DNA of 42,487 nt from Clostridia bacterium. GTDB taxonomy: Bacteria > Bacillota > Clostridia > Christensenellales > Borkfalkiaceae. The DNA lies in assembly GCA_017502525.1 (NCBI GenBank), contig JAFVUV010000020.1, positions 1 through 42,487 on the forward strand. The letters are read 5' to 3'. The position numbers and the translations under genes are program-made. A model generated the notes under the pieces. It was not told where the DNA came from. It ran no database searches and saw only the letters and a program-made list of their open reading frames with translations. This document shows, piece by piece, positions 9,311 through 16,156 of this stretch; within the stretch, counting starts at the first letter, position 1, and each line of letters starts with the position of its first letter.

Positions 9311-10603
9311 ATGTTTCAAACGATAGTAAATGCGTTTAAAATCAAAGAGGTAAGAAGAAAAATCCTTATTACCCTTGCGCTCTTGTTCGTGTACAGATTA
9401 GGATGTTACATCCCTGTACCGGGCGTAGCGGTGTTTGACGGTATGGGTGATTATACCTTTTTGGAAATTATGAGTGCCGTATCCGGTGGCGCGCTCCAAA
9501 ACGGAACGTTCCTTGCAATGGGTATTGGACCATATATTAACGCATCAATTATTATTCAACTTTTATCAGTAGGTATTCCTGCTCTTGAAAGATTGAGTAA
9601 ACAAGGTGAAGAAGGTAAACGTAAAATAAATACTTATACGAGAATTTTAACGCTCGTTCTTGCAATTGCGCAAGCTATTGGTATTTTAGTTGCCTTCCAA
9701 AGTTCAATTCAAAGTCAATACTTGTTTGGAAGCACAGGTTTCCTTAAATTCTTGAGTTATGCGTTCTTAGTAATTGTTTATACTGCAGGCGCAGCGCTCA
9801 CAATGTGGATTGGCGAAAGAATTACGGATTACGGTGTATCAAATGGTATTTCACTTCTAATTTTTGCAGGTATTTTGTCAACGGCTGGTATGGCGTTCAT
9901 TAGAATATTTGCGCAAATATTTAGTGGAGATGCTAACACGTCATTAACTTCAATTTGGTCGTTCGCAGGTTTCGTTGTTGCGGCAATCGTAATCTTCGGC
10001 GCAATCGTTACGGTTAACGACGCGGAGAGAAAAATTCCCGTTCAATACGCAAAACAAGTTAAAGGCAGAAAGATGTACGGTGGTCAATCTACCCACATCC
10101 CGATTAAAGTAAACTCTTCTGGAGTTATGCCATTAATCTTCTCGTTCGCAATTTTAAGTTTCCCAGACCTTATCATCAACTTATTAGGTGTTAAGAGTGA
10201 TAACTGGTGGTCAACTTATATGGGTACGGGTAGCTGGCCTTACACGGTTGTACTTTGCTTATTGATTTTATTCTTCTCATATTTCTATAATCAAATTCAA
10301 TTCAATCCAGACGATATCAGCAAGAGTATTCAAGGTAACGGCGGTTTCATCCCCGGTACGAGACCTGGTAAACCTACTGCTGATTATCTAAAGAGAGTAT
10401 CTAATAGGATTACGCTTTTCGGCGCAATATTCCTTGCGCTCGTAGCACTCGTTCCTTCACTCATCTTTAATGCGATTAACGTTTCGTTAGTTAACGTATT
10501 CAGTGCAACCGGTTTATTGATTATCGTTTCGGTAGCACTTGAATTCGAGCAAGCGTTACAATCACAAATTATGATGAAGAATTATAGAGGATTCTTAAAG
10601 TAA
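9311..10603 (+). CDS. secY: Preprotein translocase subunit SecY
   Basis: 430 residues, family length. SecY is the ten-helix protein-conducting channel of the inner membrane, working with SecE, SecG and SecA. Recognisable parts are RLGCYIPVPGV (about 30-40), the GIGPYINASIIIQLL helix (about 72-86), the RKIPVQYAKQVKGRKMYGGQ cytoplasmic loop and NPDDISKSIQGNGGFIPG, which contacts SecA and the ribosome. AGGGAGG precedes the ATG. Confidence 0.98.
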   Translation: MFQTIVNAFKIKEVRRKILITLALLFVYRLGCYIPVPGVAVFDGMGDYTFLEIMSAVSGGALQNGTFLAMGIGPYINASIIIQLLSVGIPALERLSKQGEEGKRKINTYTRILTLVLAIAQAIGILVAFQSSIQSQYLFGSTGFLKFLSYAFLVIVYTAGAALTMWIGERITDYGVSNGISLLIFAGILSTAGMAFIRIFAQIFSGDANTSLTSIWSFAGFVVAAIVIFGAIVTVNDAERKIPVQYAKQVKGRKMYGGQSTHIPIKVNSSGVMPLIFSFAILSFPDLIINLLGVKSDNWWSTYMGTGSWPYTVVLCLLILFFSYFYNQIQFNPDDISKSIQGNGGFIPGTRPGKPTADYLKRVSNRITLFGAIFLALVALVPSLIFNAINVSLVNVFSATGLLIIVSVALEFEQALQSQIMMKNYRGFLK

Positions 10604-10618
10604 TTTAGGTATTAAAAA

Positions 10619-11242
10619 ATGAAATTAATTTTACTTGGCGCGCCAGGTAGCGGTAAAGGAACGCAAGCGGCTTATATAACCGAAAAATATAATTTACCGC
10701 ACGTTTCAACGGGCGACTTATTTAGAGAAAACATCAAAAACGAAACCCCGCTGGGGCTTAAAGTAAAAGAAGTTATGGACACGGGAAACTTGTGCCCAGA
10801 TGATTTAACAGTTGAACTCGTTAAGGACAGACTTTCAAAAGCTGATTGTGAAAAAGGTTATCTTTTAGACGGTTTTCCGCGTAACTTGTATCAAGCAGGT
10901 GAGTTAGACGAGTTTAATGCTCCTGACAAGGTAATAAATCTTGTCGTGGATTTAGGTAAAATCGAACATAGAATTACGGGTAGGAGGAGTTGCCCAAAAT
11001 GTGGTGCCTCCTTCCACGTAGATTTCATCGGAAACGTTAGCAATTGTCCCGATTGTGGGGAAGCGCTTACGATAAGAAAAGACGATAATCCTGAAACGGT
11101 TAAAGAACGTCTTAGCGTATATAAAGCGCAAACAGAACCACTTATTGATTATTACGGCAAGCAAGGCAAAATCCTTAACGTTAACGGCGACCAACCGATA
11201 GATAAAGTGTTCGAAGATATCGTAAAGGTTTTAGGTCAATGA
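10619..11242 (+). CDS. adk: Adenylate kinase, zinc-lid type
   Basis: 207 residues. Adk converts ATP + AMP to 2 ADP in the cytosol. The P-loop GAPGSGKGT lies at about 7-15, the AMP-binding STGDLFR at about 31-37 and DGFPRN at about 84-89. The lid carries two CxxC pairs (CPKCGASF and CPDCGEAL), the structural zinc site typical of Gram-positive enzymes. The upstream ribosome binding site is weak, so expression may depend on readthrough from secY. It overlaps map by 4 nt (ATGA). Confidence 0.98.
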   Translation: MKLILLGAPGSGKGTQAAYITEKYNLPHVSTGDLFRENIKNETPLGLKVKEVMDTGNLCPDDLTVELVKDRLSKADCEKGYLLDGFPRNLYQAGELDEFNAPDKVINLVVDLGKIEHRITGRRSCPKCGASFHVDFIGNVSNCPDCGEALTIRKDDNPETVKERLSVYKAQTEPLIDYYGKQGKILNVNGDQPIDKVFEDIVKVLGQ

Positions 11243-11985
11243 TTAAAATAAAAACCGATGAACAAATCGCGCTTATGCGTGATAGCGGTAAAATTACTAA
11301 AAACGTTCTTGATTTAATCGGTAGAGAAATTAGAGCAGGAATGACCACTAAAGACTTGGATAAACTTGCTTACGAATTTATAACTTCGTGCGGGGCGCAT
11401 CCTTCGTTTTTAGGATATTCTGGATATCCTGCATCAATTTGTGCATCCATAGACGATATGGTAGTGCACGGAATTCCCTCTGATGACGCAGTAATTAAAG
11501 AAGGACAAATCGTCAGCATAGACGTAGGCGTTATCTATAACGGCTGGCAAGGTGATGCTGCAAGAACTTTTATTATCGGCGAAGTTTCAGAAGAAAAAAG
11601 AAAACTCGTCAAAGTTACTGAGGAATGTTTTTTCAAGGCGATTGAAAATTTAAGAGACGGAACGCCACTTGGCGATATCGGATTTAAAGTTCAAAGCCAC
11701 GCGGAAGCCAATGGGTTTTCAGTAGTGCGCGCTTTGGTGGGACACGGAATAGGTCAAGAAATGCACGAAGACCCGTCTGTACCAAATTACGGTAAAAAAG
11801 GTACGGGTATCCGCTTGAGAAAGGGTATGGCAATCGCAATAGAACCAATGATTAACGCAGGCGTATATCAAGTTGATTTTATGTCTGACGGTTGGGGAGT
11901 AAGAACGCGTGACAGAAGACCTTCCGCACATTACGAAAACACGATTGTTATTACTGACGACGGCGTAGAAATATTAACGCTTTAA
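11239..11985 (+). CDS. map: Methionine aminopeptidase, type I
   Basis: 248 residues. It removes the initiator methionine from nascent proteins using two metal ions. The catalytic set is visible: MVVHGIPS (His), DVGVIYNGWQGDAARTF (two Asp), GHGIGQEMHEDP (His) and AIEPMI (Glu), with the final Glu near the C-terminus. Its ATGA overlap with adk indicates coupled translation. The position after secY-adk is the standard Firmicutes order. Confidence 0.98.
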   Translation: MIKIKTDEQIALMRDSGKITKNVLDLIGREIRAGMTTKDLDKLAYEFITSCGAHPSFLGYSGYPASICASIDDMVVHGIPSDDAVIKEGQIVSIDVGVIYNGWQGDAARTFIIGEVSEEKRKLVKVTEECFFKAIENLRDGTPLGDIGFKVQSHAEANGFSVVRALVGHGIGQEMHEDPSVPNYGKKGTGIRLRKGMAIAIEPMINAGVYQVDFMSDGWGVRTRDRRPSAHYENTIVITDDGVEILTL

Positions 11986-11990
11986 CTATT

Positions 11991-12275
11991 ATGGAAAAAA
12001 AGTTTAGCGTTGGTGATTTAGTAATAAGCACCGCAGGTAGGGATAAAGGAATAGCGTTTTTAATAGTAAATCAAGAAAATGAATTCGTTTTCTTAGTGAA
12101 CGGCAAAGAACGTAAGACCACAAACCCAAAGAAAAAGAAAATAAAACATATTGACAGTGTATTAGTTGCAGGCGGTAAAGAACTTGCAATCAAGATACAA
12201 AAGGGTGAGCCTGTCGGTAACGAAAAGTTACACCGATTAATTAAGGCTCAAACACAAAAAATACAGGAGGATTAA
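11991..12275 (+). CDS. KOW-domain RNA-binding protein (L14e-like)
   Basis: 94 residues. The N-terminal [19 protein letters not shown] (about 4-22) is a KOW motif, and the strand [13 protein letters not shown] follows. Small KOW proteins are often found between map and infA in Clostridia and are annotated as L14e/L6e/L27e-like RNA-binding proteins; their function is not settled. The 5-nt gap to map and 4-nt gap to infA place it firmly in the operon. No strong Shine-Dalgarno is visible before this ATG. Confidence 0.85.
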   Translation: MEKKFSVGDLVISTAGRDKGIAFLIVNQENEFVFLVNGKERKTTNPKKKKIKHIDSVLVAGGKELAIKIQKGEPVGNEKLHRLIKAQTQKIQED

Positions 12276-12279
12276 GTTT

Positions 12280-12501
12280 GTGTCAAAGGATGACGTAATA
12301 GAAACCGAAGGCGTGATTGTTGAAGCACTTCCGAACGCAACGTTCACGGTAAAATTATCAAACGGTCACGTAATTACGGCTTATATTTCGGGAAAGCTTC
12401 GTATGCACTACATTAAGATTATTCCCGGCGACAGCGTAAAACTTGAAATGAGCCCGTACGATTTGACGAAAGGCAGAATAATCTGGCGAAGCAAAAACTA
12501 A
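12280..12501 (+). CDS. infA: Translation initiation factor IF-1
   Basis: 73 residues from a GTG start, with GGAGG at about 12265-12269. IF-1 blocks the ribosomal A site during initiation and is a single OB fold. [19 protein letters not shown] and [19 protein letters not shown] are family sequence, and GRIIWR closes the fold. The GTG start is supported by the conserved N-terminus; there is no nearby ATG alternative. Confidence 0.98.
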   Translation: MSKDDVIETEGVIVEALPNATFTVKLSNGHVITAYISGKLRMHYIKIIPGDSVKLEMSPYDLTKGRIIWRSKN

Positions 12502-12533
12502 AAACATAAACGAATTCCAAAGGAGATATTAAA

Positions 12534-12650
12534 ATGAAAGTAAGACCTTCAGTAAAGCCTATGTGCGACAAATGCAAAGTCATTAAAAGAAACGGTAAAG
12601 TAATGGTAATTTGTTCTAAAAACAAAAACCATAAACAAAGACAGGGTTAA
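12534..12650 (+). CDS. rpmJ: 50S ribosomal protein L36, zinc form
   Basis: 38 residues. [16 protein letters not shown] carries the first CxxC pair (C11, C14); C27 and H33 complete the zinc site. Most L36 proteins have 37 residues with C-x4-H; here one extra residue makes C-x5-H. AAGGAG at 12520-12525 precedes the ATG. Position between infA and rpsM is canonical. Confidence 0.96.
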   Translation: MKVRPSVKPMCDKCKVIKRNGKVMVICSKNKNHKQRQG

Positions 12651-12788
12651 TCCCACCGACTTTCCTCTACAAGAGGTAAGCGAGAAAATAACCGCTTAAA
12701 TATCCGATTAGCAATCATTCCAAAGCGAAAGGGGATTTAGGCATTGACATAGATAAACACAAAAAAATTTATTTAAGGAGAAAATCTA
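12651..12788 (+). other. 138-nt spacer before rpsM
   Basis: No gene is seen. CCTCT/AGAGG (12664-12676) forms a small hairpin, and AAGCG (12678-12682) can pair with CGCTT (12693-12697). A second AAGCG copy (12723-12727) could compete for the same CGCTT. TTGACA at 12744-12749 with TTTATT at 12768-12773 (18-nt spacer) resembles a promoter but would start only a few nt before the rpsM ATG. It may be a regulatory leader of the rpsM-rpsK-rpsD-rpoA-rplQ part; this is inference. Confidence 0.4.
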
Positions 12789-13166
12789 ATGGCACGTATA
12801 GCCGGCGTTGATTTGCCGAATAACAAAAGAGTTGAAATCGGTTTAACGTATATTTACGGAATCGGTCTCGCAACGGCAAAGAAAATCATCAGTGAAACGG
12901 GCGTTAACCCCGACACCAGAGTTAAAGATTTGAGCGAAAGCGATGTTGCAAAATTAAGAGAATATATCGAACATAACCTTCGTGTAGAAGGTGACTTGCG
13001 TAGCGAAGTAAGTCTTTCTATTAAAAGACTTATCGAAATCGGTTGCTACCGCGGTGTTCGTCACAGAAAGAACCTTCCCGTTCGTGGACAAAGTTCAAAG
13101 AGAAATGCGAGAACCAGAAAAGGTCCTCGTCGTACCGTTGCTAAGAAGAAAACGGCAACCAGATAA
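12789..13166 (+). CDS. rpsM: 30S ribosomal protein S13
   Basis: 125 residues. S13 lies in the 30S head and contacts tRNA and the 50S subunit. [20 protein letters not shown] and the H2TH region [13 protein letters not shown] are diagnostic, and the basic tail with [16 protein letters not shown] is typical. TAAGGAG lies before the start. Confidence 0.98.
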   Translation: MARIAGVDLPNNKRVEIGLTYIYGIGLATAKKIISETGVNPDTRVKDLSESDVAKLREYIEHNLRVEGDLRSEVSLSIKRLIEIGCYRGVRHRKNLPVRGQSSKRNARTRKGPRRTVAKKKTATR

Positions 13167-13181
13167 CGGAGGTAACTTAAA

Positions 13182-13574
13182 ATGGCAGCAGTAAAGAAAA
13201 TTGTTAAAAAGCGTAAGGACGCTAGAAAAGTTGACAAAGGTCAAGTTCATATTCAAGCGTCGTTCAACAACACGTTGGTAACTATTACCGATATGCAGGG
13301 TAACACGGTATCTTGGTCAAGTGCTGGTAGCTTAGGTTTCAAGGGCTCAAGAAAGAGCACTCCGTTTGCAGCGCAAATGGCAGCTGAAACCGCTGGTAAA
13401 GCAGCAAGAGAACAAGGTATGCGTTCTGTAGAAGTTTACGTTAAGGGACCTGGTGCAGGTAGAGAATCTGCAATCAGAGCACTCACCAACTGCGATATGG
13501 AAGTAACTCTTATCCAAGACGTTTCACCCATTCCGCACAACGGTTGCAGACCGCCCAAAAAACGTAGAGTATAA
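13182..13574 (+). CDS. rpsK: 30S ribosomal protein S11
   Basis: 130 residues. S11 is on the 30S platform near the E site. [16 protein letters not shown] (about 25-40), [14 protein letters not shown] and the C-terminal [18 protein letters not shown] are the family signatures. GGAGG precedes the start; 15 nt to rpsD. Confidence 0.98.
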   Translation: MAAVKKIVKKRKDARKVDKGQVHIQASFNNTLVTITDMQGNTVSWSSAGSLGFKGSRKSTPFAAQMAAETAGKAAREQGMRSVEVYVKGPGAGRESAIRALTNCDMEVTLIQDVSPIPHNGCRPPKKRRV

Positions 13575-13589
13575 TGGAGGATAAGATAA

Positions 13590-14213
13590 ATGGCTAAATA
13601 TACAGAATCAAAATGTCGTTTATGCAGACGCGAAGGCGCAAAATTATTCCTTAAAGGTGAAAGATGCTTCAAAGGCGTATGTGCGTTTGAAAAAAGACCC
13701 GTTGCTCCCGGTCAACACGGTATGAGCAGAAAGAAAGTTTCAGAATACGGCTTACAACTTCGTGAAAAACAAAAATGTAAGAGAATTTATGGTGTTCTTG
13801 AAGGTCAATTCAGAAAGTACTATGAAAAGGCTGATAGAATGAAAGGTATCACCGGTGAAAATATGCTTTCACTTCTCGAAAGAAGACTTGACAACGTTAT
13901 TTTCAGAATGGGTATCGGTTCTTCAAGGTCACAAGCTCGTCAACTCGTAACACACGCACACTTTACCGTTAACGGTAAGAACGTAAATATCGCTTCTTAC
14001 TCAGTAAAGGTTGGCGACGTTATCGCTGTTAAGGAAACCAAAAAGGACAACAAGTATTTTGCTGAAATTAAGCAAATGAAAGTTGGCGCAATGCCCAAAT
14101 GGCTTGAATTCAATCCTGAAACCTTAACTGGTAAAATTCTTGCTCTCCCTGTAAGAGAAGACGTAGACGTTCAAATTGCTGAACACATGATTGTCGAATT
14201 ATATTCGAAATAA
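13590..14213 (+). CDS. rpsD: 30S ribosomal protein S4, zinc form
   Basis: 207 residues. S4 nucleates 30S assembly and, in several bacteria, represses its own operon. The N-terminus has four cysteines (C9, C12, C26, C31) in the zinc-binding pattern. The S4 RNA-binding domain [13 protein letters not shown] (about 91-103) and [15 protein letters not shown] follow. GGAGG precedes the ATG. A 131-nt structured spacer separates it from rpoA. Confidence 0.98.
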   Translation: MAKYTESKCRLCRREGAKLFLKGERCFKGVCAFEKRPVAPGQHGMSRKKVSEYGLQLREKQKCKRIYGVLEGQFRKYYEKADRMKGITGENMLSLLERRLDNVIFRMGIGSSRSQARQLVTHAHFTVNGKNVNIASYSVKVGDVIAVKETKKDNKYFAEIKQMKVGAMPKWLEFNPETLTGKILALPVREDVDVQIAEHMIVELYSK

Positions 14214-14344
14214 TTAAAAAAATTAATAAAATTTATAAATTTTCGATGGATTTTTGCGGGGGGAAAGTTTTGGTTTTCCACGCCTTGACAAGAATTCCCG
14301 CAATTATCTATATCGGAACTATTTTTTAAGGAGGTAAATTTCTT
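14214..14344 (+). promoter_or_regulatory. Structured rpsD/rpoA spacer with candidate promoter
   Basis: The outer pair TTGCGGG (14254-14260) and CCCGCAA (14297-14303) encloses a second hairpin, GGAAA (14262-14266) with TTTCC (14275-14279). Between them lies TTGACA (14285-14290), followed after 18 nt by TATATC (14309-14314), a plausible sigma-A promoter for rpoA-rplQ. A transcript from this promoter would lack the hairpins, while readthrough transcripts would carry them. AAGGAGG at 14328-14334 is the rpoA ribosome binding site. Confidence 0.45.
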
Positions 14345-15298
14345 ATGATGGAAATTGAAATGCCAAAAATAGCAGTGGAAGAAAGTGAAAATAGAAGTTA
14401 TGCCAAAGTCGTTGTAGAACCCCTTGAAAAGGGCTTCGGTTTAACGCTTGGTAACGCACTTCGCAGAATTTTGTTGTCAGCACTCCCTGGAGTAGCTATT
14501 CAAAACATCAAATTTGCTGAAGAACTCGGTGTTAAGCACGAATTTTCTGCAGTTCCCAAGATTAAAGAGGACGTAACGGAAATTATCCTTAATTTAAAGT
14601 GCGTGACCATTAAATCGTCGTCAATGGACAAGGATTACAAAAAGGTTGTAAGACTTGTTAAAGAAGGTCCTGCAGTAGTAAAAGCGGGCGATATTCAGTG
14701 TGATGCTGATATGGAAATTCTCAATCCCGACCTTTACATTTGCACGGTTGACGAAGGTGGCAAACTTGATATGGAACTCACCGTAGGTAGAGGCCGTGGC
14801 TATGAGGGCGCAGTAGAACACAAAACGGATATTATCGATAATATTGCTATCGACAGTATCTATACGCCGGTTAAAAAGGTTAGTTACAACGTAACCGCAA
14901 CTCGCGTAGGACAAAGCGTAGACTTTGATAAACTTACCCTTGAAGTATGGACTAACGGTGCGTTTGCAGGTAGAGATATCGTATCTCTTGCAGCAAAGAT
15001 TATGGAAGAACACATCAAAATGTTCGTATCTTTATCAGAACTCGGCAACTACAATATTTTAGTACCGCCGGAAGAAGACCAAAAGATTAAGATTTTGGAA
15101 ATGACCATTGAAGAAATGGATTTATCAGTTCGTTCTTATAACTGCTTGAAGAGAGCAAATATCCACAACGTAGAAGATTTAACGAAGAAAACGGAAGACG
15201 ATATGCTTAAAGTCCGCAACTTGGGCAAGAAATCTCTCGACGAAGTTATTTACAAACTCGAAAGCTACGGCTTAAAGTTAAAGGACAAGGAGGACTAA
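14345..15298 (+). CDS. rpoA: RNA polymerase alpha subunit
   Basis: 317 residues, family length. The N-terminal domain (about 1-230) dimerises and starts polymerase assembly; it contains VEPLEKGFGLTLGNALRRIL (about 21-40). The C-terminal domain (about 250-317) binds UP elements and activators; it contains LSVRSYNCLKRANIHNVEDL and RNLGKKSLDEV. Two adjacent ATGs are present; the first was taken. 3 nt to rplQ. Confidence 0.98.
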   Translation: MMEIEMPKIAVEESENRSYAKVVVEPLEKGFGLTLGNALRRILLSALPGVAIQNIKFAEELGVKHEFSAVPKIKEDVTEIILNLKCVTIKSSSMDKDYKKVVRLVKEGPAVVKAGDIQCDADMEILNPDLYICTVDEGGKLDMELTVGRGRGYEGAVEHKTDIIDNIAIDSIYTPVKKVSYNVTATRVGQSVDFDKLTLEVWTNGAFAGRDIVSLAAKIMEEHIKMFVSLSELGNYNILVPPEEDQKIKILEMTIEEMDLSVRSYNCLKRANIHNVEDLTKKTEDDMLKVRNLGKKSLDEVIYKLESYGLKLKDKED

Positions 15299-15301
15299 TT
15301 A

Positions 15302-15811
15302 ATGGAAAGGAAATTAGGCGTAAACGCAACGCAAAGAATCGCGCTTATTAAAAACCAAGCATCTGCGCTTTTGTGGAACGGAAGAATTGAAACCACCGAA
15401 GCAAGAGCTAAAGAAGTTGCTGCTTATGTAGCAAAAATCATTACCCTCGCTGTAAACACCTATGCAGACACCGTTGAGGCTGAAGTTAAGGTTGTTGACG
15501 CTAAAGGCAAAGAAACCACGAAAACTCTCGTTAAAGACGGTGTTAAAAAACTCAATGCAAGAAGAAAAATCATGTCAATGGTAAACGACTTGCAAGAAGT
15601 AAAAGGCTTTAAAGAAAGCAAACCCGACTTTAAGAAGAGAACTAAAGCAATCAAATATCCTCTTATTGAGAAGATTTTTGATGAATATGCACCTAAATAT
15701 GCAGCTCGCAAGGAAGAAAAAGGTCAAGGCGGTGGCTACACCAGAATTTACAAACTTGGATTCCGTAGAGGCGACGCAGCTGAAGTTGCTATTATCGAAT
15801 TAGTTGACTAA
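15302..15811 (+). CDS. rplQ: 50S ribosomal protein L17 with two insertions
   Basis: 169 residues, about 50 more than the usual 113-130. The normal core is present: the N-terminal RKLGVNATQRIALIKNQAS, RIETTEARAKEV (about 28-39), then YTRIYKLGFRRGDAAEVAII at the end. Two extra segments interrupt it, about residues 51-84 (acidic/lysine-rich, around VVDAKGKETTKT) and about 93-121 (around KGFKESKPDF). L17 sits near the tunnel exit. GGAGG at the rpoA end serves as ribosome binding site. Last gene of the operon. Confidence 0.96.
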   Translation: MERKLGVNATQRIALIKNQASALLWNGRIETTEARAKEVAAYVAKIITLAVNTYADTVEAEVKVVDAKGKETTKTLVKDGVKKLNARRKIMSMVNDLQEVKGFKESKPDFKKRTKAIKYPLIEKIFDEYAPKYAARKEEKGQGGGYTRIYKLGFRRGDAAEVAIIELVD

Positions 15812-15816
15812 TTTAT

Positions 15817-15846
15817 AAAACTCCGCATTTTATGCGGGGTTTTTTC
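15817..15846 (+). terminator. Intrinsic terminator after rplQ
   Basis: CTCCGCAT (15821-15828) pairs with ATGCGGGG (15832-15839) around a TTT loop, flanked by AAAA and followed by a run of six T. It lies right after the rplQ stop and is a convincing rho-independent terminator. Confidence 0.9.
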
Positions 15847-15853
15847 GTATTTA

Positions 15854-15892
15854 ATATCCAACCACGTTATAACACGTGGTTGGATATTTTTA
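15854..15892 (+). terminator. Second dyad/terminator ahead of feoA
   Basis: A perfect 14-bp inverted repeat, ATATCCAACCACGT (15854-15867) and ACGTGGTTGGATAT (15874-15887), with a 6-nt loop and TTTTT just after. It could be a second terminator. Because it ends about 26 nt before feoA and would cover any feoA promoter, it could also be a DNA operator. It does not resemble a Fur or DtxR box. Confidence 0.7.
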
Positions 15893-15913
15893 TATGTAAT
15901 AAAATAAAACTTA

Positions 15914-16156
15914 ATGCAATATACTTTAATGATGAAGTTATCTGATTTAAATTGTGGCGAAAGTTCCAAAGTAATACAAATATCAAATCAACCCAAATTT
16001 ATGCGTAGAATTAACGATTTAGGTATAGTTGAAGGAGTGGTAATTACATACGTAGCACGTGCGCCACTAGGCGACCCTATGCTAATTAAAGTTAGAGATT
16101 TTATGCTTGCTATAAGATTAGACGATGCTAAAAAAATTACGGTGGAAAAATTATGA
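15914..16156 (+). CDS. feoA: Ferrous iron transport protein FeoA
   Basis: 80 residues, an SH3-like FeoA domain. MKLSDLNCGESSKVIQI and MRRINDLGIVEGVVITYVA with APLGDPMLIKVRDF are typical. FeoA is a small cytosolic partner of the FeoB channel. The start is uncertain: ATGs at 15914, 15929 and 15932 are all in frame and none has a visible Shine-Dalgarno; 15932 matches the usual family N-terminus best. It overlaps feoB by 4 nt (ATGA). Confidence 0.92.
   Translation: MQYTLMMKLSDLNCGESSKVIQISNQPKFMRRINDLGIVEGVVITYVARAPLGDPMLIKVRDFMLAIRLDDAKKITVEKL

Noticed and set aside
15854..15887. Fur or DtxR box in front of feoA
   Set aside because: The dyad shares neither the GATAAT repeats of Fur sites nor the TTAGGTTAGCC pattern of DtxR/IdeR sites.
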